The notes under the pieces: generated by a model | What the model saw: only the letters and a program-made list of their open reading frames with translations | What the model was told of the DNA's origin: nothing | Database searches by the model: none | Shown here: piece after piece, positions 8,750-18,183 of the stretch | Layout: each line of letters starts with the position of its first letter | How positions within the stretch are numbered: position 1 is the first letter of the stretch | Made by a program: the position numbers and the translations under genes | Source: Larix sibirica | Taxonomy: Eukaryota; Streptophyta; Pinopsida; Pinales; Pinaceae | Assembly: GCA_004151065.3 (NCBI GenBank) | Contig: NWUY0303983354.1 | Coordinates: forward strand, 1 to 20,220 | DNA length: 20,220 nt | Direction: 5' to 3'

Positions 8750-9757
8750 ATAAAGTTAAGAGTAGTTGGCTTATCCATAGCTCTAGGTTCAAAGTTGTCC
8801 CCGAACCAATAGATTCCCCTCCGACCGAACCCTTCATGAACGAATTCTCTCTGGCCTGCTTCATCCTTCCATTAACTAGTTAGTTATGCGCTCGATCTCC
8901 ATCTATCTACCCGAACCCCTTTCTATTTTTTAATAAGGTTGAGTAGAGTCTTGGAACGAATCGAGTTTGATCAGCTTGAGTGGCCCTGGGAGGGAGACTT
9001 ACTCCGTATCTTCTTGGATAACGCTTTATTCTTGTGGTTAGAATGTGCGTTTGTGTGCTTTTGGTTCGAAGTGGTACAGTACACTAGTAACATAGATGGG
9101 ACGGACTAAGTTGGGTCGGGTTATATAAAAAGAATGAGGAGATAAAGGCCATGGACATTGACGAGCAGGATGAAGAGAGTAATCAAATAAATAGGGAAGA
9201 TTATAAGGATTGCCAAAATTAAGAGGTCAAGCGATTATAGAAAGGTTTTCACTGGCCTATTGGAAGGCGGTAAAAGTTAAGTAAAGGCAAGATAGCTAGC
9301 TAGGCCCGACTGATTGGATTGGTCCGATGGGAATCCACTGCTTGGAGAAGAATATCTTATCATAAAAGATTAGGTTCGGGGGATCCTTCTTCAAACTCCT
9401 TCTGGGGAGCCATGATTGTCAGATTACAACTGCCGAACAAGCGTCAGTGTTTTGGAGTGGTGTGGTGTTGAGTGTGCGTCGACCAGAAAGAGGACCCAGT
9501 GTGACAAGCTGAGCCATAAACCCTAGGACCTTGAAGACGTGGTTGGCCTAGTAACCGAGGAGAGGATTTCATTCTAATCACTTCTAGTGGAGGATAAAAA
9601 AACCCGTGGGGCCATTAACTATATTTTTTTATTAGTCTTCTGACGCCCAATAAAGGAGAGGAAGGAGGACCAATCACTGGAAACACTTGGATCACTTAAT
9701 CACCGTAAACACCAGATTGATTAGATTTTAATTAGCTAAAGCAGATTGATTCTGTTC
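8750..9757. other. Gene-free kilobase
   Basis: No open frame of note, RNA gene or strong hairpin is seen. Minor GGATTGG, CTAGCTAG and AAAGG words occur. TCACTGGAAACACTTGGATC and ATCACCGTAAACACCAGATT near 9674-9718 are loosely related to each other. Confidence 0.4.
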
Positions 9758-9794
9758 ACCTGACCTGACCTGACCTGATTGACCGGATTGACCG
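9758..9794. repeat. ACCTG x4 then GATTGACCG x2 tandems
   Basis: ACCTG is repeated four times at 9758-9777, and this runs directly into two perfect copies of GATTGACCG (9777-9785 and 9786-9794). Two adjacent tandems with different units suggest serial slippage at one site. Confidence 0.95.
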
Positions 9795-9823
9795 TTATTG
9801 TTAGTTCAGCTGGAGCCCTATGA

Positions 9824-10300
9824 ATGACCTTGAAGCCCTGCTTGGATCACCGAGGATTGGATTCAAATCACGCACGTGTTGGAGCTGACGGAGCCGGAAC
9901 CACAATGTGGGAAGCCCCACGAAACAATAAGTGCAAACAGCAGAGCCCACAGCAGAGGCATCAGAAAGACTGTTTCAGGTTCATCAGAGATAAGAGAACG
10001 GATCACTTTTGTTGGTCAACCAGCTGAGCCAAGAGCCTTAAGACCTGGAAGCCGGGCCCAGGAACCATGATACAATTTGATTCAACTGGACCAGCTCCCA
10101 CGATCACCTGTTGCTTAAGCAGATCATAAGCACACAAGAATGATAAGTCAGAGAAGCCCTCTGAAACTCCTGAAAGCCGCCGGTAAACACCTATACAGCC
10201 TCCTTCCTACTGCTACTCCCGCTTCACGCCCCCGGATTTGGAACGAGCACCGGTTTGGGAATGAGCGCGAATAACGGGCCTGTTATTTGAGGCTAAATAG
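9824..10300. other. Gene-free stretch with unconvincing short open frames
   Basis: Two overlapping + strand frames (9824-10027 and 9876-10070) are Gln/Arg/Pro rich and end within a short distance of each other. I see no motif in either. GAACGAGC and GAATGAGC words near 10230-10300 lead into the next repeat cluster. Confidence 0.35.
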
Positions 10301-10321
10301 GACGAGCGCTTTTGAAAGAGA

Positions 10322-10440
10322 GAGCCTTGGTTGAAATAAATAGCCTCGGTTCAAATAAGAGCCCCAAAGAACAGTGCTTTCTCAGGAGGATCCCAAAAGA
10401 GGAGCCTTGGTTGAAAGAGCTTGGTCAAAATAAGGAGCGA
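10322..10440. repeat. GAGCCTTGGTTGAAA repeats, 80 bp apart
   Basis: GAGCCTTGGTTGAAA occurs without change at 10322-10336 and 10402-10416. Diverged relatives GCCTCGGTTCAAATAA (10343-10358) and AGCTTGGTCAAAATAA (about 10418-10433) follow each copy. The layout is therefore a duplicated pair of pairs. The 10312-10554 frame crosses it and is probably not a gene. Confidence 0.85.
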
Positions 10441-10559
10441 GGTACGAAATTAGGAGCACAGGCTGGGACTAAATGGCTAGTAATCAATTGCCCCAGGTTG
10501 TTGCTGAGGCGCATTCATTTATATCGCCCCCTTCATATGGCGCTTTCAGAATAGTTCCC

Positions 10560-11220
10560 CTTGCGATCACCCTACTTACAATGGACTGAAGCTTCGAACC
10601 GGATAGGTGGAAACCCCAGATCAGAGCTGCTACTTTCTTTGAAGGATTGCTCTCGCTTGCATTAGGTTGCTTGATTGGATCAATACCGCTCGATGTACGC
10701 CCCGCACCTGACATACCTGGATCAGAAAAGCTTACAAGTGTTCGGGCTTACTACATCTTTTTTTAAACCTACTCATTCAGGGAGCGAGGGGGTTTATCCC
10801 ACTCGACCGTAGGGAGAGGAACGAGCCCGCTCGACAAAAGTAGTGGAGGGAGAGAAGTTTAATAAAAAACTGCTATTTTTGGGTGTACGGGGAATTCATC
10901 ATTGGCCACTATAACTGGATTTTCTTTCATATAAACTATATACTTAAAGAGCATTTATATCTATTATAACCGGGAGCCAAGCTTTGATGCCAATCAGCGT
11001 GCCTAGTACTGGCCTTTTTGACCCAATACCCATAGAGGTGAAGCGGGCCAAACGGATGATTATGTATCAGTTTGAGGTGCACCAATTTAAAAAAGGTATC
11101 TGCTTGTCGGGTTCTTTAGCTGCTGGCCGGGAAGGAGCCAATGAAGAAAGGGACCAAACAAGTTGAAGGAGTTTGAGCTGGTGCTTTTATCTTTTTTTTT
11201 ATGGATATGCACATATATAA
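10560..11220. other. Gene-free stretch
   Basis: No gene is seen. Small frames at 10484-10714 (-) and 10984-11166 (+) show no motif. An A/T-rich patch lies at about 10855-10970. Confidence 0.4.
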
Positions 11221-11480
11221 TGCAATCCTGGGAAACTTTACTTTTTAACCTCATCCCTAGACCAGCCTATGCCCCCACCCTGGGAAACTTACTTAAAATC
11301 TTCCTTATTATCATATTACTTGGGGACCTCATCACATACCTCCGCCTTGGCTTGGAATAGCCTCGGGAAACTCCTTAAACTCCTACTTTGACACTTACTG
11401 ACACTATCACTTTGGAAATAAAGCTACATACTTTTACTAAGCCTTACCCTCTTATGACCTAGAAACTCTGAAGTCGCCTC
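11220..11480. repeat. Pyrimidine-rich block with CCTGGGAAACTT copies
   Basis: CCTGGGAAACTT occurs at 11227-11238 and 11279-11290, 52 bp apart. A variant CCTCGGGAAACTCC lies at 11361-11374. CCTTAC and TTACT words are frequent, as in the first 330 bases, and AGCCTTACCCT is shared between the two. The Leu/Ile-rich frame at 11163-11360 reads as a membrane-like peptide only because the strand is T rich. Confidence 0.7.
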
Positions 11481-11689
11481 CAGACTTGTACGCAGCCTTT
11501 CATTTCCAAAAACTCCTTATAGCGCTCCACCTCGATCAGAATAATGGATTTACTTTACAAGCCGGGAATACTTAAGACTACGCTTCATTCCTGGTGGGAG
11601 CAACCCAAGGGGTGAGCTCATCTTCGTTTACCAAATCTTATTTTACAATACTTTACCTATAGAACCGACGCCCGCTTATAAACTTATCC

Positions 11690-12780
11690 TTGGCACTTGA
11701 AACTCATACTTACTGCCTTTGTATGCCTCCCCTGAAACTACGGGTCCTCGGAAAACATACTCTCAATTTTCCTCTGCCCTATGACCTACGAACAACGATC
11801 CTTGCCTTACGCGCTTTAGTTCAACATACGCCAGTTAGCTTTCGTGTCAGTCCCTCTAATGTAGGAAAGACATATAAGCTACCTCGATTGAACGACCAAT
11901 CGCATAGATTTTCTTTTTTAGCTACTAAGAAAGGGCCTGTTTTAATTAGACCGCTACCAACCCCCCTGGTAGATTAGGATTTTTTTTCTGCAGTAGGTCA
12001 AACTTAAAGTAATTCCTCCGATCCGGCACTTCTAAAGGTCTTCTATATTCCCTGGGAAGCATGGTCTATGCTCCATAGAATGTATGTATACCAGGTGGGT
12101 ATTCCTGAACAAAAGAAGTTATTCTGATACTGTCCCCTACATATAAGATCTTCCTGGTCTAATTCTTGGGTTGGTAAGTGACTTCATCGTCCTAGCCTCG
12201 GATTCCGGCAATAAAAAAGAAGGGTAAGGGTCTGATCCATTCCATCCATAATAAGTAACTCAGTGTAAGTTCGTGGTTCGTGCAAAGAAGGTAAATAAAG
12301 GTTTATTATTTATGTCATAACGCTTATGTAAAAACGCAAATTCAAAAATCCGATCTAACGATCCAACGATTCCATCCTCCACATCTAAGTTCTATGGAAG
12401 AGAAAAAGTATACTGGTGTGTATAGGTAATTTCTAGTGAGTGTAAAATTGTAGGTAGTAAGGTTTCCGGTTACTCCACCCGATTCATTCAATTCTTCTTG
12501 GATAGAGCCCAATACGTAGATTAGATGGCCGCGTTGCTTGTCAGCAGTACCATTAATTCACTCCCAAGGAAAGGGGATCGAAGAGAGGCATTGAACCAGA
12601 AAGGCTATTAATTAGTAAGTTGAGTGCATGCTTGAATTTGCTTTATCTCAGAATGCCTCGAAGCTATCCATTTCATAATGGTTTCCTTATCAAAGTGACA
12701 GTTTCCGAGAAAGGGAAGGGTAAGGAAATAACTACTTGTCCGCTGAGAACAAGGGGCGAGGGAGGACGTTAAGTGACTCT
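11690..12780. other. Gene-free stretch with one weak open frame
   Basis: The frame 11690-11977 (+, 95 codons) continues the pyrimidine-rich block, and its Thr/Leu/Arg-rich product matches nothing I know. From 11980 to 12780 there is no frame, RNA gene or clear repeat apart from GATCTAACGATCCAACGATTCC near 12352-12372. Confidence 0.35.
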
Positions 12781-12808
12781 TAGACCTAAGAAGGGCGAGG
12801 AGCTTTAA

Positions 12809-12891
12809 AACGGCTCAACTGCGAAAACCATAGCAGTTGAACCAGCCGTTCAAACCAATGGCTAGCGGATAGCCAGCCGGTCTTGCTGGCT
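12809..12891 (+). other. Cluster of two hairpins with a third competing stem
   Basis: Hairpin 1: AACGGCT (12809-12815) plus CAACTGC (12816-12822) pair with GCAGTTG (12833-12839) and AGCCGTT (12844-12850). This gives 14 pairs with a 4-base bulge (AACC, 12840-12843) and a 10-base loop. Hairpin 2: AGCCAGC (12871-12877) pairs with GCTGGCT (12885-12891). A competing stem, GGCTA (12860-12864) with TAGCC (12870-12874), overlaps hairpin 2, so the two are mutually exclusive. It is not a tRNA: there is no T arm and no acceptor pairing. Confidence 0.65.
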
Positions 12892-12955
12892 TGGATGGCT
12901 GGGATATGGTTGGCTGAGCTGGTAAATTTGGTACTTAAAGGTGAAAACTGTTGAT

Positions 12956-13342
12956 TCATCGTTTGATCCACATCCACCCGCCATATTCTATCAATGTAGA
13001 TGCAAGATTATCATCGCCGAGACTCATAAATGCGCAATCCATAATAGCGTATATAATATTTAACGAACGCGAATCGAGACTAGCAATACTTGAGATAGTG
13101 GAAGACCAGCCTTTGTAGTCGTTATCGGTGGCGCTACAGACAACTCTCATCCATACGGGGTAACTGCCATTGGTAGGGTAATTGCGGATCTGAGGAAAGA
13201 GTGGTCTTCCCAATATGTATGGCCTGCCTAATGATGAAATCGAAATCCATTTTATTAGGCGTTTAAAAAAGGGAACAACAACAATCATCCGAGCCAGAGC
13301 TCCCATCCCCAGCAGCCAAAAACGCACGCCCACAAGGTCCAT
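12956..13342 (-). CDS. Unrecognised 128-codon open frame
   Basis: The predicted product starts with a hydrophobic segment (about residues 6-30) that contains basic residues, and continues into a mixed region ending near GGWMWIKR. I looked for a polymerase signature because MSLGDDNLAS contains GDD. The surrounding residues do not fit RNA-dependent polymerase motif C, and no A or B motif is present. The DNA at its C-terminal end (12982-12996) shares a 15-mer with 14633-14647, where it is read in another phase, which argues against coding constraint. A + strand frame (13215-13487) overlaps its start. Confidence 0.17.
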   Translation of the reverse strand: MDLVGVRFWLLGMGALARMIVVVPFFKRLIKWISISSLGRPYILGRPLFPQIRNYPTNGSYPVWMRVVCSATDNDYKGWSSTISSIASLDSRSLNIIYAIMDCAFMSLGDDNLASTLIEYGGWMWIKR

Positions 13343-13440
13343 CGAATCATCGGATCAATCATTCGTCGAGTCATCTGGATCATCTGGAACACTCACTCAT
13401 CTGGTGTCATCCGGAACTCAGCTGGTCATCCATCCATCGT
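13340..13440 (+). repeat. TCATCTGGA array
   Basis: TCATCTGGA occurs in direct tandem at 13371-13379 and 13380-13388. One-base or two-base variants lie at 13348-13355, 13397-13405 and 13407-13415, and TCATCC words follow to 13440. In the overlapping + frame this gives a Ser-rich tail (SSGSSG), which is a repeat product. Confidence 0.85.
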
Positions 13441-13489
13441 CTCAGGAAAGTAAGGGTCGAGCTCGCCGTCTCTCGTCGTCTCCGTAAAT

Positions 13490-14290
13490 AAAAAGGCCAA
13501 ATCAGCAATAGGAAAGAAAGGAATAAAGTATCAGAGGCAGGATCCGGGGCAGCATGAGAGGAGAGAGCGCTAGCCAGCCGAGACCAAGAAGGAAGGATAA
13601 TATACTCGACCCATGCTAACGACGCGTTTTATAGCTCTTCAATCGCATTTGACACGCTTTTATTATGTACATTATGAACCCAACTGGCATCGCTAGTCTT
13701 TTTTGCTGCTTGATCAGACCAGCCAGGCAGAGGCGGGAAACCAACGGGATTTAGTTCTTTTTACAGTAAACGAGGAAGGACTTAGAGTTACTTGTATTTC
13801 CTGTGGGGATGCTACCCATAGGGGTGACCTTTAGCTTAGATCCTTGAACTGCCCCGAACATCTTTGATTAAACACTGCCACAACTGATGAAACATGGCGG
13901 CTGGATAGAATAGAGGGGTGGAGTGGAGGGACAGATAGTAGCCCAGAGAGTTGCTGGGTTTCCTTTCAGATAGATAGATCTCATTTAACTGCCGGATTAC
14001 TGTGCCTTGGGTACATGGATGGGTAGGAGCCTTACCCTTTTAGTTATTGGAACCCTAGGAACGAGCGATGGGATTCTGTTATGCCCACCCAACCTCTTAG
14101 TCAGGAAAGAAGACATATCACTAGAGTATGGCGATCAGACCTTTTCACCTGCCAGGAATACCTTCTAGTTTTAAGCCCCCTATATCATTAGGTCTTCAGA
14201 AGCAGCACCGGCATTAGGGCATTGAGTCTAGAGAAGCCAGGAACAGTCCAGTAGCTGGAAGGTATCGCTTACATACCCTATCACCCTTTC
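13490..14290. other. Gene-free stretch
   Basis: No gene is seen. Weak pairs such as CTTTTCACCTGC (about 14139) and CTTTCACCTGC (about 14285), and CCAGGAATACC and CCAGGAACAG, suggest an old duplication of about 60-150 bp near 14135-14300. Confidence 0.4.
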
Positions 14291-14295
14291 ACCTG

Positions 14296-14760
14296 CTACA
14301 CAGACTTTCTATGGAGTGGAGCAGCCCTAGCTACATGCTGGAAACGGGGATCTACCAGACTCATAGAAAGGTTCTCCCTGACCATCTTGTTAGTCCAGAA
14401 GGTTATACGTGTGGTGTAGTAAGGGAAGGGGTTCATAGATATCTGTACCCTCAGCAGAAGGTATTTGTTGTTGGGCATAACTCCCTCTACTAGGATTAAG
14501 GCAGAGTAAATAAAGTAAATAACGGATGGAAAGCATGCTCGTAAGTAAAGGGTAAATAGAAGCCCCGTACCTCCCCTCCTAAGATTCATAAAGACAAGTG
14601 TTATCAAAGCATCTCCTGGCTGGCTGTCTGGGCATATTCTATCAATGAATGTCTGAAGCCCGTCCGGCTCTCTTCTCTGATGGACCATAAGCCATTGGAA
14701 AAACCAGTTATAAATATATATAATTAACGTATGTAATAAATCATAATTGCATGCATCCAT
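14296..14760 (-). CDS. Longest open frame, 154 codons, unrecognised
   Basis: This is the longest frame in the window. The predicted product has hydrophobic segments near residues 8-25 and 65-95, and no motif I recognise. For 20 kb of random DNA at this base composition, a longest frame near 150 codons is not surprising. Its first 13 codons lie in DNA that is also present, diverged, near 18190-18220, where a second - strand frame (18031-18267) reads the same phase. It could be a mitochondrial orf of unknown role; the evidence is weak. Confidence 0.18.
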   Translation of the reverse strand: MDACNYDLLHTLIIYIYNWFFQWLMVHQRREPDGLQTFIDRICPDSQPGDALITLVFMNLRRGGTGLLFTLYLRACFPSVIYFIYSALILVEGVMPNNKYLLLRVQISMNPFPYYTTRITFWTNKMVRENLSMSLVDPRFQHVARAAPLHRKSV

Positions 14761-15290
14761 TCTAGGTAGTAACTCTATTTCCCCGTAGCGTTAAGTGATA
14801 CCGTGTTTTGGTAGCGTCGAGGGTCGAGTATACCAGCCCAGGTGGAAACTTTTTTCCCTAGGGATAAGGTAAATCATCCGTGTCCTCTGGCCGCACCTTC
14901 GGGCCAGCAGCATCAGAATAAGATTCAGTTCTAAATCCAATCCGTTGAACTCAATCGATCTCGTCCCCTTTAAATGGTAACACGGCTAAATCTAAATGCT
15001 CGTATGACAATGTAACATGTATAAATTGATATGCTCATCTGAAACCAACTTTGCTCTCTCTATTCTGAAGGGAACATGAGGCTCACGTGCCGGGTTTGCA
15101 CATACATAATAGCCACTCACTGAAGCAATTTACAGCACGCATAAAGTCGTTCACACGTAGAATCCATTAACAGAATCCATTCATATAAATGAAATATATA
15201 GTAACAAAGTTTATCTTAGTATCTGAGTAACCCATTATTCCAGCTATGACTGCTGGCATCAAGTTCATAGAAACCCCGCATTGACTGCAT
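14722..15290 (+). repeat. Diverged duplicate, copy A
   Basis: Anchors shared with copy B at 18184-18715 occur in the same order: ATTAACGTA then a GCATGCAT word (14722-14753), TTCCCCGTAGCGTT (14778-14791), GTGCCGGG (about 15088), CTGAGTAACCC (15223-15233) and GCTATGACTG followed by TTCATAGA (15243-15270). Offsets to copy B fall between about 3384 and 3492. Between anchors the similarity is faint. The conserved DNA does not follow one frame. Confidence 0.5.
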
Positions 15291-15299
15291 GGAGTACCG

Positions 15300-16440
15300 G
15301 AATTGAGTGGAGTAAAAAAAAGTAAATAATTTTGTCAAGCTTGCATAGTCCTTGCCTTCTGGACCCAGCCATATAGAGCCCACGGAATTTAGGTGAAGTG
15401 GTGTTAAACGGGCAAATAGTCCACGTAGTTGAGGTTAGGCGGGTCACCAATTAGGCGCGTATTTTTTTGATGAGGCTCTCTTAATAAAGCGGGCCATTCG
15501 GGGTCCTCCCTACAAAGCAAAGTGGGCATTCTGGCAGACGAACAACAGCCCACGTGAGGTGAGGCGGTGGTTCAACAACAGGCGGACGGACAATAGTCAA
15601 CGAACTATAGTGTTAGGTGCATCAATTGCTAAAAAAGATATCTTATATGCTTGCCGGGATCAGTAAACAGAGTTGTATGTTAAGGTGATAAAGAGATAAG
15701 CGAAGTTTACGAAATGTTCATTTATGATACAAGTGAGTGAGGGAGGTCACCTAGCTTATTTGGTGGTTAGCGAGTGAGGCAACAAGGAAGGGTGCTTAAC
15801 GGGTGCCGGGATAACAAAATTATATGGCCATTTGAGCGCGCTTAGACGCCACTTGAACCCTGTCGCATGACAATCAATAATATAAGGCATCTCGGAAAAG
15901 TAAGTTCATCCCTACTAGCAGGAAAGAGATTCATTGATTCAAGACCCAATTCATTTATTAATCACCTGACCTTTTTAGGGATAGGAGCGAGGATACGAGC
16001 CGCAAATCCCGAGGCACGCCCCCCCCCCACACCCGATAAGTAACTATGAGAGCGTTACTTCTTTTCCTTCTAAGACTCCTTATCAGACAGACGACTAGAT
16101 CACTCCTACGTGCGAATTCTACCGTCATTTGCCTATATATTAGCTATCCTTAACTACATTGGCAATCTCACTTATAGGCATCGGAAGAAGCCAAGCTCCT
16201 GAGGGAATAGAGTTATTAGTCTTATTTTATTAGGCTGCCTCCGCCTGGTAAATCTACGATGTTGGCTTGCCATCTCTACTAAGGAAGAGAGCGACAAACA
16301 ACACAAGTAGCTCGTAAAAGACTTATATCATACAAGGATAAATATCCCAAGTAAGCCTAATACGTACGGATGTTAGTGGCTAAAGCACAGCTCTGCTCTT
16401 TTATGGAAATAAATACCCCTTCTAATTCAAGCAAGGCCCA
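15300..16440. other. Gene-free stretch with C10 homopolymer
   Basis: No convincing gene. A run of ten C lies at 16019-16028. TGCCGGGAT occurs near 15652 and TGCCGGGATAA near 15805. AGTGAGTGAGGG and AGCGAGTGAGGC form another weak pair at about 15732 and 15770. Confidence 0.4.
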
Positions 16441-16454
16441 ACCCAATATCCCTT

Positions 16455-16508
16455 GCCATGCCTTATGTAACGAAGTATTCATTCACCTAACGACGCCATG
16501 CCTTATGT
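16455..16508. repeat. Direct repeat GCCATGCCTTATGT
   Basis: Identical 14-mers lie at 16455-16468 and 16495-16508, 40 bp apart. Downstream, CTTGGCCTTC is also doubled near 16602 and 16651, beside a CTTC slippage run. Confidence 0.85.
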
Positions 16509-16925
16509 CAGATTTTCCGTAGACAAGTCCAGGTCCAATAGACTCAAGGTTATTAGAGACTGGGCGCCAGGTAGGTAATAACATACTATACTATTACTTA
16601 TCTTGGCCTTCCTTCCTTCCTTAAGGGGCCTATCGTTACTGGAATTACTGCCTTGGCCTTCGTTAAGAGGATTTTTAGAGGCAGGCTCGTAAGACCAACA
16701 AAGCCGGACTAGTTGCTAATGGGGTAGCCCCTTAATCCTTAGCTGTGTAGATCCGATCTATAGTCGAAAGATTTAAAGCCCCCTCTACCGAAAGAAGCAT
16801 TGTGAGTTCGCCTACTCGGACTTCAAAGCCCAGTCGCATAGCAACTCAGCCACTTAAAAGCGTGTTGGAAGCGGTTGTTATGTTTTTTAATGTAACCCGG
16901 CTACTTGCTGACTATCGATCTCCTG

Positions 16926-17013
16926 GCTTATCCTCGTTCCATCGCTTCGATGCTTATCCTCGTTCGGTTGTTAAAGCGGTTGTTAAAGCTTCGATCTTCA
17001 AAGTCTTTGAAGA
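16926..17013 (+). repeat. 14-mer repeat, 12-bp tandem and 9-bp palindrome
   Basis: GCTTATCCTCGTTC occurs at 16926-16939 and 16952-16965. It is followed at once by a perfect 12-bp tandem GGTTGTTAAAGC (16966-16977, 16978-16989), and then by the near-perfect palindrome TCTTCAAAG-T-CTTTGAAGA (16995-17013). The 98-codon frame 16802-17098 spans all of these; its VVKA repeats come from the tandem, so I do not treat it as a gene. Confidence 0.9.
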
Positions 17014-17099
17014 AGGGAGGGCGGGACTTATTCTCTACACGAATGGAGCACTTAACAACATAACTCGCGCCAACAGAACTCCCCTAATAAAAGAATAAC

Positions 17100-17376
17100 T
17101 AATTTGATCTCTCACTTAATAACCATAAATCCCCATCATTCCCCAGCTAACGCCCCGTCGATATGAGGCCAATCTAACATACACATCTTTCCCCGCTTTC
17201 ATAACCTTCATTCCCTATCTCACGTACCCTTCATTACTAGCTCACATCCCTATAGGAGCCAGACTAATTAGCTTCCTTACTTTATTTCAAGTATTCCACC
17301 AAGATACGACAAGTTTATACCTTTCTTTCCTGCTACGAGTGCTTATGGGTATGGGGTATTAATCTAATGCTGCTAG
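17100..17376. other. Gene-free pyrimidine-rich stretch
   Basis: C+T-rich DNA with CATTCCC and TTCATTCCCTATCTC words, resembling the blocks at 1-330 and 11220-11480. No gene is seen. Confidence 0.4.
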
Positions 17377-17861
17377 TCTGGCTCTGCTTATTCAAATGAT
17401 GATGCAAATGCTCCTGGTTCTAATGACGCTGCCAGGAATTATGCTCTTGGAACTGCTACGGGTACTTATCCTGGTACTGCTGCTCCGGAAACTGCTGATT
17501 CAAATGCTGGTCGTGCTGCTTTAAACACTGTTGGGGCTGGTAATGACGCTGGTTCAACTGATGCTTCTGCTTATACTGGAATGCTAGGAATCATGCTCCT
17601 TCAACTTATGCTTCTTCTTTACATGATCCTGGAACTGGTGCTTCTGGTTCAGCTTATTCAACAACTGATGCTCCTTCAATTGAGGGAATGCTGGTTATGC
17701 CCCTTCAACTGTTTGAAATGCTGCTACTTGTAGTGTGGGCCTCTCTTTCCTTACTTTTTGCTGCTTGGGTGGCTTACGCTGCTGGTTCAAATAATGCTTA
17801 TGAAAATAAAGCTCTTTCAACTGTTTATGGAGATGCTGTTGGTTCAACTGATTATGTTTAG
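17377..17861 (+). other. Low-complexity tract coding Ala/Gly/Ser/Thr/Asn in shifting phases
   Basis: NNT codons (GCT, GGT, ACT, AAT, GAT) plus TCA dominate. Phase 1 is open from 17377 to TAG 17731-17733, and over 17377-17580 it reads Ala/Gly/Thr/Asn/Asp-rich peptide such as TATGTYPGTAAPETADSNAG. At 17580 the same composition moves to phase 3, which is open from 17562 to TAG 17859-17861. Near 17687-17735 it moves to phase 2, while phase 3 there reads a hydrophobic span of about 25 residues. At 17772 it returns to phase 3. GGTTCAA recurs near 17550, 17782 and 17839. This is either a frameshifted remnant of a repeat protein or expansion of short words without coding constraint; I favour the second. 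Confidence 0.55.
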
Positions 17862-17958
17862 AATAATAATACTAATATAGGTTCAAGCTGTTTTTGCTAG
17901 AAATGCTGAATTCCTATTTATCTATTCCCACCCAACCAAATTGAACCAGCATAACTTA

Positions 17959-18054
17959 CATCGGCGTTTGCGGACCACGCATCGGAGTTTGAGGAAAAGA
18001 CTCATCGGAGAATGCAGACTTTCAAATTAACTATTCATCGGAGAATGCGGACTT
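17959..18054. repeat. Four copies of CATCGGAGAATGC-type repeat
   Basis: CATCGGAGAATGCAGACTT (18003-18021) and CATCGGAGAATGCGGACTT (18036-18054) differ at one base. Two older relatives, CATCGGCGTTTGCGGACC (17959-17976) and CATCGGAGTTTGAGGA (17980-17995), precede them. The gradient of divergence suggests stepwise growth toward the right. Confidence 0.85.
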
Positions 18055-18183
18055 GGCAGGTTCCTTACAGGGACTGGGCGTACCGGATGGACTTGTTGCG
18101 CGTGGACTTGGCTCTTTAAGTTCTAGGCCTATGTAAACTGGTTTTATAGTCACTGTCAGTTGATGATCCTTGTCAAATTGTGC

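Noticed and set aside
11163-11360. Small membrane protein on the + strand
   Set aside because: The hydrophobic residues come from a T-rich repeat block containing GGGAAACTT copies, not from a conserved membrane protein pattern.
12956-13342. Viral RNA polymerase (mitovirus-type) signature from GDD on the - strand
   Set aside because: Only the three residues match. The flanking pattern and the other polymerase motifs are absent.
16802-17098. 98-codon gene on the + strand
   Set aside because: The frame runs through a 14-mer repeat, a perfect 12-bp tandem and a palindrome. The repeated VVKA residues are direct products of the tandem.
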